Assembly (NCBI GenBank): GCA_009785705.1
Contig: WQVS01000071.1
Span: 1 to 8,134 of the forward strand
Reading direction: 5' to 3'
Source of the DNA: Coriobacteriia bacterium
GTDB taxonomy: Bacteria > Actinomycetota > Coriobacteriia > WRKU01 > WQUG01
DNA length: 8,134 nt
Shown here: positions 1-6,486 of the stretch, piece after piece
Numbering within the stretch: position 1 is the first letter of the stretch
Layout of the letters: each line of letters starts with the position of its first letter
The notes under the pieces: generated by a model
Database searches by the model: none
Told to the model about the DNA's origin: nothing
What the model saw: the letters and a program-made list of their open reading frames with translations, nothing else
Program-made: the position numbers and the translations under genes

Positions 1-1463
1 ACTTCTTCATCGCTTGCATCTGGTTTGCCGTAACGAATATTTTCAGCAAGAGTACCTGTGAAAAGTACGGCCTTTTGTGGAATGTATCCCATACGATTGC
101 GCAATTCCTGCTGCGGCATCTGACGTATGTCTATGCCGTTTAGCAGAATCTGTCCAGAGCTTACTTCATAGAGGCGCATCGCTAGATTTGCAATAGTAGA
201 CTTACCTGAACCCGTCGACCCAATAATGGCAAAAGTCTGACCACGATGAGCAGCAAAGCTGATGTCTTGCAAAGTGGGCACTTCACCAGCAACGCCCTTC
301 TGGTCTTCAAAGAGGAAGTCTACCTCGCTAAACTCTAAAGACTTTGAGTCGTCTGTGCTGGATGGATGAGCTTCTTCTCTGCCGCCACTGCCACTGGCGC
401 CCTCTTCGCTGCCACCTGCTTTCTTAGCTGGCTGCTCTTTGCTCGCTGGCGAAGGGTCGGCTATTGCAGGTTCGGTATCGAGGACTTCCATGACGCGTTC
501 TGCACAGACGCTAGCGCGGGGCACCATGACCATGAGCATGGAAAGGAACATGAGCGAGTAAAGCACCCACATGACATATTGCTGGAAGGCCATGAGACTA
601 CCTAGCTGGACTCCACCGTCTGCTAATAGGTGACCACCAAACCAAATGATGATGATGGTTGTCATCTGTATCACCAGCATGACTAAAGGCATCAGTGCAA
701 TCATGATTTTATAGGCGCGAATGTTGGCGTCGGTCAAATCATCGTTAGCTAGTGCGTAGCGTGCTTGCTGGAAGGCTTGGCGATTGAAGGCACGGATGAC
801 ACGTACACCGGTCAGACCTTCACGCGCAATAAGGTTTAAGTGGTCGGTCTTTTTCTGGATGCTTCTAAAGATGGGCATGACGTATTTAATGGTCAGCAGG
901 AAGATTGCAAAAAAGACAGGTAGCACTGCTGCAAAAACCCATGAGAGCTGGGCATTTTCACGAAAGGCTAGTGCAAAAGCCACTACTATATAGGCAGGAA
1001 CGGTCAGCCCCATGCGCAGCAGCATGAACGACACTTGCTGGATTTGTTGGACATCATTGGTTGACCTGATAATTAGGGACGCTGTTGAGAAACGATTAAT
1101 CTCTACTAGGGAGAAGTTCTCCACCTTTGTGAAAACCTTTTCGCGCAAATCACGGGCTAGCCCGGCTGATGCACGTGAACAAAAATAACCTGCCAACACA
1201 GCAGCGATTCCGCTAAGCAGCGTAACACCTAGCATCAGGCCACCAACTTGAACTAGATAAGACATTTGGGTTGCGTAGGTACCCACAACGCCTGCAGCCA
1301 CATCTTCAGCACTGATTCCTTTGTGCACAATGCCCGTATCGACGATGCTGCTCATCAGCGTTGGCAGATAGAGCTGAAAACCTACCTGTGCAAGAGTAGT
1401 GATTACAATCATCACCAGGGCGAAAGGATAGGGCTTTAGATAGCGCAGGAATAGTTTACGCAT
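1..1463 (-). CDS. Exporter-type ABC transporter, permease fused to ATPase (partial, C-terminus outside the window)
   Basis: A membrane half-transporter that would use ATP to export a substrate, normally as a homo- or heterodimer. The frame is open from ATG at 1463 to the left edge, giving 487 codons. Residues 1 to about 320 form the membrane domain: a start MRKLFLRYLKPY, a first helix, then LPTLMSSIVDTGI, which is typical of heterodimeric multidrug-type exporters, and several later helices. A hydrophilic linker rich in Gly, Ser, Glu and Lys spans about residues 330-378. The ATPase domain follows, with Walker A GSTGSGKS (catalytic Lys421) and the Q-loop in GYIPQKAVLF (Gln463). The ABC signature and Walker B lie beyond the window. 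The gene starts 10 bp after the PASTA gene's stop, with TAAGG overlapping that stop as its ribosome site, so the two share a transcript. A partner half-transporter is expected further left. The substrate cannot be read from the sequence. Confidence 0.93.
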   Translation of the reverse strand, partial: MRKLFLRYLKPYPFALVMIVITTLAQVGFQLYLPTLMSSIVDTGIVHKGISAEDVAAGVVGTYATQMSYLVQVGGLMLGVTLLSGIAAVLAGYFCSRASAGLARDLREKVFTKVENFSLVEINRFSTASLIIRSTNDVQQIQQVSFMLLRMGLTVPAYIVVAFALAFRENAQLSWVFAAVLPVFFAIFLLTIKYVMPIFRSIQKKTDHLNLIAREGLTGVRVIRAFNRQAFQQARYALANDDLTDANIRAYKIMIALMPLVMLVIQMTTIIIIWFGGHLLADGGVQLGSLMAFQQYVMWVLYSLMFLSMLMVMVPRASVCAERVMEVLDTEPAIADPSPASKEQPAKKAGGSEEGASGSGGREEAHPSSTDDSKSLEFSEVDFLFEDQKGVAGEVPTLQDISFAAHRGQTFAIIGSTGSGKSTIANLAMRLYEVSSGQILLNGIDIRQMPQQELRNRMGYIPQKAVLFTGTLAENIRYGKPDASDEE

Positions 1464-1473
1464 AAGGGGGGCC

Positions 1474-2796
1474 TTACTGCTGAGTCTCGACTTCTAGGAT
1501 TACGACACTACCCAGTAAAACGATTTCACCTGCTTCAGGCATTTGCTTCACCACAGCACCCAGAACAGTTTCATTGCCACCACCCCTTAGGGGTAAGGTC
1601 ACTACGAGCCCTGCCTCTTGCAGCTTTTCAGTTGCATCAGCTACAGGTAATCCCGTGACATCTGCTAGTTCCAGCTCTTCAGGTTCCAGAGGCTCACCTG
1701 TAGAAATAACGACTACTACGATGGACTCCTCTGCCACTTCTGTATGGCCAATAGGGCTTTGCATAAGGACATAACCCTCTCGGACCTCCAGGTTCGGAGA
1801 TTGGATAATGTTAGCGGTCAGGTTAAACTCCTCAAAAATCGCTAACGCTTCCTCTTCATCAAGTCCCAGCACATCAGGTACTAAGGTCATTCCCAGGGCA
1901 TCCCCAGGGGCTTCGCCTGCCAGAACTATCGAAATGGGTGAGCCCTCTATGACTTCTTCTCCCTCTGCAGGGATTGAGCCAATCACTGTTCCTGGCGCTG
2001 CCCCTTGCGGAGTATCCTCTGCATATGCTGTTGTTACCTGCCCCAAGGTCAAGCCTAGCTTTTGCAGTTCCAGCCTTGCCCCTTCTTCATCCAGGCCAAG
2101 CAAGTTGGGCACAACCACATGCGAAACAACTTGTTCCACAGGGGGCGGGGGCACGATATTAGTACGCTCAAATATGAAATATCCTAGTCCCAACAAGACT
2201 GCAACAATCACAGCGATTGCAATCCAGGCAACCTTTGATTTCACCTCTGGCTGTGCCACCAGTGAATCTGTGTTAGGAATCTGTGCAGACACCTTACCCT
2301 TCTGCACGCTTGAACTTTTGTAATGCACAATCTGCGGAGACAGACCAGCGTCCCTCAGCTTAGTCGCGGCCTCTTCTGCTTCCTTGCCACGAACATCGGG
2401 TAGGTTTACCTGCACACGTTCATTGATGGAAGGGCCACTGGATACCAACAGCAGCGACTCCAGTTCAAGAGATATCACCACATCCGCTGCAGGATGTTGG
2501 GCCATGACAGCACCCTTTGCAACAGCATCACTGTAGTCATAAATGACACGAGGCTTCAGGCCAATCTCTGCCAACTCTTCTAGCGCGACGCCCTGGCTTT
2601 TGCCCATGACGTCAAGCATACGAATATCGTTATCTTCCATTTCCTGTCTGTGCGCATCATCAAGCGGTCCCGTAGAGACAACAACTACAATTCGCGAACC
2701 ACTGGGTATGGTATGGGTGAACTCGGCCACTTTGGGCACACTCTCCTCAGTTGATGTACCTATTTGATAGTAGAAATAATCACTAAAAGTGCCCAC
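1474..2796 (-). CDS. PASTA-repeat membrane protein with a central transmembrane helix
   Basis: A protein of about 440 residues made of PASTA-type repeats, a module known in PknB-like kinases and penicillin-binding proteins to bind muropeptides or beta-lactams. A degenerate or incomplete repeat lies at residues 1-44 (ending IPSGSRIVVVVSTGP). Further repeats lie at about 58-122 and 128-178. A hydrophobic helix at about 189-209 (VAWIAIAVIVAVLLGLGYFIF region) follows a Lys-containing stretch, and three more repeats lie at about 227-294, 305-368 and 376-440. There is no kinase, transpeptidase or signal peptide. Positive charge before the helix suggests the N-terminal half is cytoplasmic and repeats 4-6 are outside. 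The start is uncertain: GTG at 2796 has no ribosome site and sits inside the 3' arm of the RNA candidate. GAGGAG at 2748-2743 could serve GTG at 2730 (12-nt spacing). The frame stays open above 2796 to a TGA near 2889 without another start. The downstream ABC gene is 10 bp away. Confidence 0.85.
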   Translation of the reverse strand: MGTFSDYFYYQIGTSTEESVPKVAEFTHTIPSGSRIVVVVSTGPLDDAHRQEMEDNDIRMLDVMGKSQGVALEELAEIGLKPRVIYDYSDAVAKGAVMAQHPAADVVISLELESLLLVSSGPSINERVQVNLPDVRGKEAEEAATKLRDAGLSPQIVHYKSSSVQKGKVSAQIPNTDSLVAQPEVKSKVAWIAIAVIVAVLLGLGYFIFERTNIVPPPPVEQVVSHVVVPNLLGLDEEGARLELQKLGLTLGQVTTAYAEDTPQGAAPGTVIGSIPAEGEEVIEGSPISIVLAGEAPGDALGMTLVPDVLGLDEEEALAIFEEFNLTANIIQSPNLEVREGYVLMQSPIGHTEVAEESIVVVVISTGEPLEPEELELADVTGLPVADATEKLQEAGLVVTLPLRGGGNETVLGAVVKQMPEAGEIVLLGSVVILEVETQQ

Positions 2797-2984
2797 TATT
2801 TCGAGGTCGTATGGTGAACCTGCAATAGCAGGTGGGTGTCCGCACCAGGGGTTCCACTCTCCACACCACTGGCTTAGGGGACTAAGTCAGTGCGAGGATA
2901 TCTGTCCTCCCTGGGATGATTAGGACTCCCAGATTCGTAAGTGTTGGTTCGACCGTTATTTCGACCCCGAAATAGTAAGCACTT
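2787..2984 (-). ncRNA. Candidate structured RNA, 6S-like long hairpin (strand uncertain)
   Basis: The two ends of this stretch of about 198 nt pair over a long distance. On the minus strand, 2984-2979 pairs with 2792-2787 (6 bp). Bases 2976-2963 pair with 2808-2795 (14 bp, one G-U). Bases 2954-2946 pair with 2820-2813 (8 bp, one bulge). An open region follows (2915-2945 and 2821-2844), then CCAGGG/CCCTGG (2914-2909 with 2850-2845), an internal loop, and an apical hairpin (2892-2882 with 2877-2867, four-base loop). A long closing stem, central bubble and apical stem at about 200 nt is the known shape of 6S RNA. Strand evidence is split. The outer stem and a short hairpin in the 3' side of the bubble favour minus, as does TTTT at the end. 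The apical stem has G-U on plus but A-C on minus. It could instead be a leader of the PASTA-ABC operon. Confidence 0.42.
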
Positions 2985-2996
2985 ATGAACATCTTC

Positions 2997-3025
2997 ATTG
3001 TACCTTTGACCCCCAATTTAGTCCA
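2997..3025 (-). promoter_or_regulatory. Promoter-like site for the RNA candidate or PASTA-ABC operon
   Basis: On the minus strand TGGACT (3025-3020; four of six match TTGACA) is followed after 17 bp by TACAAT (3002-2997; five of six match TATAAT). Transcription would begin near 2990, only a few bases before the first stem of the RNA candidate at 2984. The placement supports minus-strand transcription, but a competing plus-strand match exists (TTGATG, 18 bp, AATAAT ending at 2780). Confidence 0.35.
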
Positions 3026-3285
3026 TGGAATTTAAAGTATTCATAGAAGTGTAAACCTGGTCGCAGAAAATCCCACCAAAGAAATTAGCGTCAATTAGCA
3101 ATACTTAGATATTATTAGCTTGCAGTAGTAAAAGGTAATAAAAATTAGCTAAAATTAGTACAAATATACGATACTATTACAATGTCGAAAAATGTGTTTA
3201 TGCCCACAGATATGAAAGGAGAAATAAAGTAAGTCTACTAAACAGTATGCCAGAAGCAGAAAGGGCGATCCTTCTTAATTTTGCC
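3026..3285. other. AT-rich intergenic region without a convincing gene
   Basis: This stretch lies between the RNA candidate and the plus-strand lipoprotein promoter. Apart from the phased TTAG array inside it, I see only short chance reading frames, for example 3182-3232 (16 codons) and 3247-3300 (17 codons). Neither has a well placed ribosome site. The base composition is clearly richer in A+T than the flanking genes, which fits a regulatory region between divergent promoters. Confidence 0.6.
3081..3160. repeat. TTAG boxes phased at exactly 10 bp
   Basis: Eight consecutive 10-bp units hold a box at the same position in each unit. ATTAG occurs at 3084, 3094, 3114, 3144 and 3154, and CTTAG at 3104. 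The units at 3124 (AGTAG) and 3134 (GGTAA) are degenerate. The flanks 3071-3080 and 3161-3170 lack the box. The last two good boxes also create the palindrome TTAGCTAA at 3146-3153. One box per helical turn puts all boxes on one DNA face, as expected for cooperative protein binding or for curved DNA. The array lies between the minus-strand promoter-like site at 2997-3025 and the plus-strand promoter at 3286-3294. Confidence 0.6.
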
Positions 3286-3294
3286 TGCTATAAT
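3286..3294 (+). promoter_or_regulatory. Extended -10 promoter of the small lipoprotein gene
   Basis: TGCTATAAT is a perfect -10 hexamer with the TG extension. No good -35 is present at 16-18 bp (around 3265-3272), as is usual for extended -10 promoters. The predicted start near 3301 leaves a leader of about 33 nt that contains AGGAGG at 3320-3325, 8 nt before the GTG start. Confidence 0.6.
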
Positions 3295-3333
3295 CGATAG
3301 TGGCATTCAGGGGAATAAGAGGAGGAATCGTCT

Positions 3334-3705
3334 GTGAAAAAGATGCTAGCTATTGCTATTGGATTATTGGTTGCATTTGCCACACTTGCCTGTAGCTCAA
3401 ATATAGACTTAGAATCTATCGTGCCAATTTACCTAAATGCTCACCACTATCAAATATCTCCAGACGGCTTATCTCTTGAAATACTCACTAATCCTGAGAA
3501 CAGAACAACCGAGTCGCGCTCTCGAGCTATACAGGCAATCCGAGAAGTAAACCATGAACTTGGCCTACCAGACTATGTATGGACACTTATGTCCTCGACG
3601 AGAGCGATGGACGGTCGGCAGTCAGAACCCTTTGAAGGTGGTACTGTTTCGTGGATTTTTCATTCAGATAGTGGCCTCGAAGTCCTGTATATGCTGGATA
3701 GATAG
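3334..3705 (+). CDS. Small putative lipoprotein of unknown function
   Basis: A 123-residue protein with a bacterial export signal: MKK, a hydrophobic core of about 14 residues (MLAIAIGLLVAFAT), then LAC with Cys20 as the likely lipidated residue. The box TLAC has Thr at -3, where Leu is usual, so it is acceptable but not ideal. The mature part is hydrophilic, with no further membrane segment and no family I recognise. It ends in a mixed, probably beta-rich stretch (GGTVSWIFHSDSGLEVLYML). The GTG start is set by AGGAGG 8 nt upstream and by an extended -10 promoter. It is the only plus-strand gene and converges on the radical SAM operon, 69 bp away, with no clear terminator between them. It is probably a single-gene transcript whose product sits on the outer face of the membrane. 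Confidence 0.75.
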   Translation: MKKMLAIAIGLLVAFATLACSSNIDLESIVPIYLNAHHYQISPDGLSLEILTNPENRTTESRSRAIQAIREVNHELGLPDYVWTLMSSTRAMDGRQSEPFEGGTVSWIFHSDSGLEVLYMLDR

Positions 3706-3774
3706 AAATAAAGAATCTTAATCTCGAAAAGCCTAGGTACACTGTGCCCGAACTTTCGCATGTCCGCCTGCAAG

Positions 3775-5166
3775 TTAAATGCGGTAGAGTTTGCCCAGGG
3801 CTGCGCTAAAGACTTCTAGTTCCCTTAGTTCTCTGAAGCTTATGTCTGCAGTTTGGATTACTGCGTGGGGCGGTTCGCTGTCGTAGTGCAGACTTAACTC
3901 TTCTGCCTTATCCCAGAGCAAGGTACCTGGCAAGACGTGTAAGCTGGATGCCTGCATGATGCCTGGGTCAGCGTCTTGCACTACGAAGCGCATGCTTTCC
4001 AGACAAGTCTCAACACTGTCACCTGGTAGTCCCAGAATTAGGTCTGCTATGACCGTGATTCCCGCATCGCGGCAAGCTTTTACTCCGCGCAAGTAAGCGT
4101 CGCGATTAAAGCTGCGCTGTGATTGCTCTAGTGCTACTGTCCCTGTGGTTTGTGGACCTGTCTCTACGCTTACTACTCCTGCTCTCACTAGCAATGCTGC
4201 CTGTTCATCGTCGATACTTTCGATGTCTACTTCAATAGTGTGCAGGCGGATTCCGCGGGCAGCATGGGGTGCCAACAGGTCAGAAAGTTTACGCAGGCGC
4301 TCAAGCGTTAAGTTAAAAGCACTGTCAACAAAAGTAAAGGAGCGCATCCCAGGAGTCCCCGCTACAAGGTCAATATCTGCAGCAATCCGCTGCCAGCTAA
4401 AGCTGCGTATCTTTGCGATACCCTTACTTTCATAGCAGTAACTACAGCGGTGCGGACAACCCCGATAAGTCTCAATATAAGCAGAGCCATCAATGGGAGG
4501 TCTCTGCTCTTCAGTATAAGGCGGGGGGAGAGTGTCCATATCCTCTACAGCATCCCGCGTAGGCAGGTAGGCCAGCTTGCGGGGTGACTTGTCACGCATG
4601 AGAACTTCAACAACGTCACATATAACGCGCTCTCCCTCACTAGCAGCGACATAAACAACTTGCGGGGAGAAACGTTCGCACATTTCCTCAGCGATAGGTC
4701 CAACTTCTGGACCACCCAGAACTACGGGTAAGTCGGGACGCACTTTGCGCAAAAGGCGCAGAATCTCATAGACCGTAGCTGCATTCCAGCAGCACACAGA
4801 AAAGCCCACTAAATCTGGCTCATATTCTTGCGATAGCAGATGGTAGACAATCCACCATGCGCTGGCAGTGGTGTCAAATTCTAAAGTCCCCACAGCCAGG
4901 TTCGATAGGCGCGTATCAGCACGCAAAGATTCACGCAAATAGGCATTTGCCAGACATTGATATCCAGGCTGAGAAATACCCACTAAGGCAACAACATAAG
5001 GCTTGTCGCCCTGCACTGTGTCATGGCCGCGCAGCGTAAAATCGACCCTATGGTCAGCAGCAAATTTGACAGCAGAGTCAGCAGGCTTAGTCACTGTCAC
5101 TGTTATCACCTGAATCGTTGACCTCTGCATCAGTTCCTGCAGCAACTGTCCGATACAACACGGCAC
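3775..5166 (-). CDS. B12-binding radical SAM protein
   Basis: A radical SAM enzyme with an N-terminal cobalamin-binding-like domain, the architecture of BchE-type cyclases and many methyltransferases. In the 463-residue reading, residues about 57-200 form the Rossmann-like B12 domain (YVVALVGISQPGYQCLANAYL; EYEPDLVGFSVCCWN; PDLPVVLGGPEVGP). The cobalt-ligating DxHxxG motif is not visible, as in many of this class. YRGCPHRCSYCYESKG carries the CX3CX2C cluster motif at Cys237, Cys241 and Cys244. Later segments (FTFVDSAFN, HTIEVDIESID, VETGPQT, ITVIADLILGLPGDS) fit the radical SAM barrel. The start is uncertain. ATG 5166 gives an 80-bp overlap with the upstream gene. ATG 5130, after AGGA, gives 44 bp. 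GTG 5100, behind AGGTG at 6-nt spacing, gives 14 bp and may be the real one. It is the last gene of the yajQ operon. The substrate is unknown. Confidence 0.88.
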   Translation of the reverse strand: MPCCIGQLLQELMQRSTIQVITVTVTKPADSAVKFAADHRVDFTLRGHDTVQGDKPYVVALVGISQPGYQCLANAYLRESLRADTRLSNLAVGTLEFDTTASAWWIVYHLLSQEYEPDLVGFSVCCWNAATVYEILRLLRKVRPDLPVVLGGPEVGPIAEEMCERFSPQVVYVAASEGERVICDVVEVLMRDKSPRKLAYLPTRDAVEDMDTLPPPYTEEQRPPIDGSAYIETYRGCPHRCSYCYESKGIAKIRSFSWQRIAADIDLVAGTPGMRSFTFVDSAFNLTLERLRKLSDLLAPHAARGIRLHTIEVDIESIDDEQAALLVRAGVVSVETGPQTTGTVALEQSQRSFNRDAYLRGVKACRDAGITVIADLILGLPGDSVETCLESMRFVVQDADPGIMQASSLHVLPGTLLWDKAEELSLHYDSEPPHAVIQTADISFRELRELEVFSAALGKLYRI

Positions 5167-5872
5167 CCTTCAAGTAGCGAGCCATGTGACCGTTCTGTCC
5201 ATCACCAAAGAAAGCAAGTGAATTCTGAGTGGCCAAAGCATGCATGCTATCAAGTACCGAAATCCCGCCAAGCGCCTCAAGGGCAGGCACGGAATCTGTC
5301 CCATCAAAGCTAACACGCACAGCATCAACACCTACAGCGATGGCCGCCTGCACAACTAACGAAAAGTACGCTGCAGTATGTGTGCATACAAAAATATCAG
5401 CGCAGACAAAAGTGTCTAATCCCAGATTTGCTGCCGCATTACGGATGCCCTGAATTCCTGCAAGCCGCGCATCAAGAGGAGCCTCCTGAGAGAGAGCGTC
5501 CATTTCCCGCGGCAAAAGTGGAACCTCAAAGACACGCACCCCATTATCGATACAGCCCTGCGCATCGCGAAGGCTAACCAAAGCACTGGCATCAGTACGC
5601 ATTCCAATGCGACGAACCTTTGATGTGCTATTTGACGCCGCCAATGCCTGCACAATGCCCACTAAGTCGGGATGTCGGAAAGGCTCATAGCCGCGCATCA
5701 TGACCGAAGCACCCGTTAAGGAAAGTTCCTCAATACGGGGAGCTAAGGTATCCAGTCTCACAGGCTCCACAGAACTAGCCTGCTTAGCTGAAGAAAGGCG
5801 TGCGCAGCGGGGGCATGGACTGACTCCTCCAGCCGCTCCACTTCCTATGCGCAGTTCTTGAAATACTATCAA
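5087..5872 (-). CDS. Radical-SAM-like protein lacking the first cluster cysteine
   Basis: A 261-residue protein that reads like a radical SAM barrel. Near the N-terminus, GVSPCPRCARL has Cys20 and Cys23 spaced as the last two cysteines of CX3CX2C, but Gly16 stands where the first should be. RGYEPFRHPDL at 60-70 matches the GGEP segment that contacts SAM, and RRIGMRTDASAL resembles the strand usually ending in TNG. Later segments (DTFVCADIFVCTHT, GVDAVRVSFDG) fit the remaining barrel strands. The tail is acidic (NDSGDNSDSD). TTG 5872 is the first possible start after an in-frame TAA; its ribosome site is weak. The gene begins 29 bp after yajQ and overlaps the intact radical SAM gene, so the two proteins are probably made together. 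With only two motif cysteines it may be a non-catalytic partner or scaffold, or an enzyme with an unusual cluster ligand. Confidence 0.72.
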   Translation of the reverse strand: MIVFQELRIGSGAAGGVSPCPRCARLSSAKQASSVEPVRLDTLAPRIEELSLTGASVMMRGYEPFRHPDLVGIVQALAASNSTSKVRRIGMRTDASALVSLRDAQGCIDNGVRVFEVPLLPREMDALSQEAPLDARLAGIQGIRNAAANLGLDTFVCADIFVCTHTAAYFSLVVQAAIAVGVDAVRVSFDGTDSVPALEALGGISVLDSMHALATQNSLAFFGDGQNGHMARYLKGAVLYRTVAAGTDAEVNDSGDNSDSD

Positions 5873-5901
5873 TCTATGCTTGCCTTAGGTGCGCTCTTGC
5901 C

Positions 5902-6402
5902 TTAGCGATAGTTTACGAATTGCAGGGGAATATCATAATCCGCTTCCTTTATGAAGGTAATCACTGTTTGCAGATCATCCCTACTAGGACTTGATACGCG
6001 AATTTTGTCGCCCTCGATAACTGTTTTAACCTTCTTGAACTTTTGAGCCTTGATGTCTTTGTTCAGCTTTTTAATCATGTTTTCTTCAATACCGCTGATA
6101 ATGGTGCCTGTGAAGCGAACATTACCCAGTGAAGCTGCCACAGGGTCTGACCAATTAACAGCCTTCAAATCAATGTCACGACGGATAAGTTTCGAGTTCA
6201 ATACGTCTTTGACCTGGCCACCAATAAAGTCACTAGGAGCTGTTAGAGTGAACTCCTTTTTGGCCTTATCGTAGTCAAGTGTCGCACCGCTGTCTTTAAG
6301 GTCGTAGCGTTGTTTCAGTTCTTTCGCTGCCTGCTGAAAAGCATTATCAACTTCCTGATAATCAACTTCAGAAACTATGTCAAAACTTGCATCTTTTCCC
6401 AT
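5902..6402 (-). CDS. yajQ: YajQ-family (DUF520) nucleotide-binding protein
   Basis: A 166-residue cytoplasmic protein matching the YajQ family over its whole length: SFDIVSEVDYQEVDNA at the N-terminus, KQRYDLKDSGATLDY, a middle SKLIRRDIDLKAVNW, IKKLNKDIKAQKFKKVK, and the C-terminal PLQFVNYR ending. The family has two ferredoxin-like domains; members bind nucleotides, and a Xanthomonas relative is reported as a cyclic-di-GMP receptor. The ATG at 6402 is chosen because GGGGAGG (6417-6411) lies 8 nt before it. A longer reading from TTG 6429 would add nine residues that run through this ribosome site. It is the first gene of an operon with the two radical SAM proteins, an association I do not know as a standard one. 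Confidence 0.93.
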   Translation of the reverse strand: MGKDASFDIVSEVDYQEVDNAFQQAAKELKQRYDLKDSGATLDYDKAKKEFTLTAPSDFIGGQVKDVLNSKLIRRDIDLKAVNWSDPVAASLGNVRFTGTIISGIEENMIKKLNKDIKAQKFKKVKTVIEGDKIRVSSPSRDDLQTVITFIKEADYDIPLQFVNYR

Positions 6403-6410
6403 GGATATGT

Positions 6411-6417
6411 CCTCCCC
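6411..6417 (-). promoter_or_regulatory. Ribosome binding site that fixes the yajQ start
   Basis: GGGGAGG on the minus strand is an almost perfect SD match, 8 nt upstream of ATG 6402. It lies inside the longer TTG-initiated frame, so the shorter 166-residue product, which is the usual family length, is the correct one. Confidence 0.8.
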
Positions 6418-6468
6418 TGATGACTCCAACTATGGTGAGCCTCATACTTACTGTCTGTCTATCTATCC

Positions 6469-6474
6469 AGTATA
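6469..6474 (-). promoter_or_regulatory. Possible -10 element for the yajQ-radical SAM operon
   Basis: TATACT on the minus strand (five of six to TATAAT) lies about 67 bp before the yajQ start, in the 84-bp gap after the ATPase gene. No convincing -35 is present at the right distance, so the operon might instead be read through from the ATPase gene. Confidence 0.25.
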
Positions 6475-6486
6475 GTGCATCATCTC

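Noticed and set aside
366..605. Plus-strand 79-codon frame
   Set aside because: It lies opposite the ABC gene, whose minus-strand frame encodes clear family motifs; the frame has no family likeness.
1808..2323. Plus-strand 171-codon frame, Ser/Thr/Pro-rich
   Set aside because: It is the complement of the PASTA repeats; the composition is a by-product of Gly/Glu/Val-rich codons on the other strand.
2811..2915. Possible cobalamin riboswitch (GGTG and CCACTG-like pieces)
   Set aside because: The order and spacing of the conserved B12-riboswitch blocks are not matched, and the downstream genes are not B12 transport or synthesis genes.
2882..2998. Minus-strand 38-codon frame starting MKMFISAYYFGVEI
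   Set aside because: It coincides with the structured RNA candidate, and its sequence is explained by the base-paired arms. A weak AAAGG precedes it, but nothing suggests a conserved leader peptide.
3142..3300. Plus-strand open stretch of about 52 codons ending MPEAERAILLNFACYNR
   Set aside because: It runs through the phased TTAG array and over the -10 promoter, with no ribosome site near ATG 3247 and no recognisable protein; open frames of this size are possible by chance.
3706..3774. Possible bidirectional terminator between converging genes
   Set aside because: Only weak dyads (CGAAAAG/CTTTCG with a large loop, and CCTAGG) without a following T-run on either strand.
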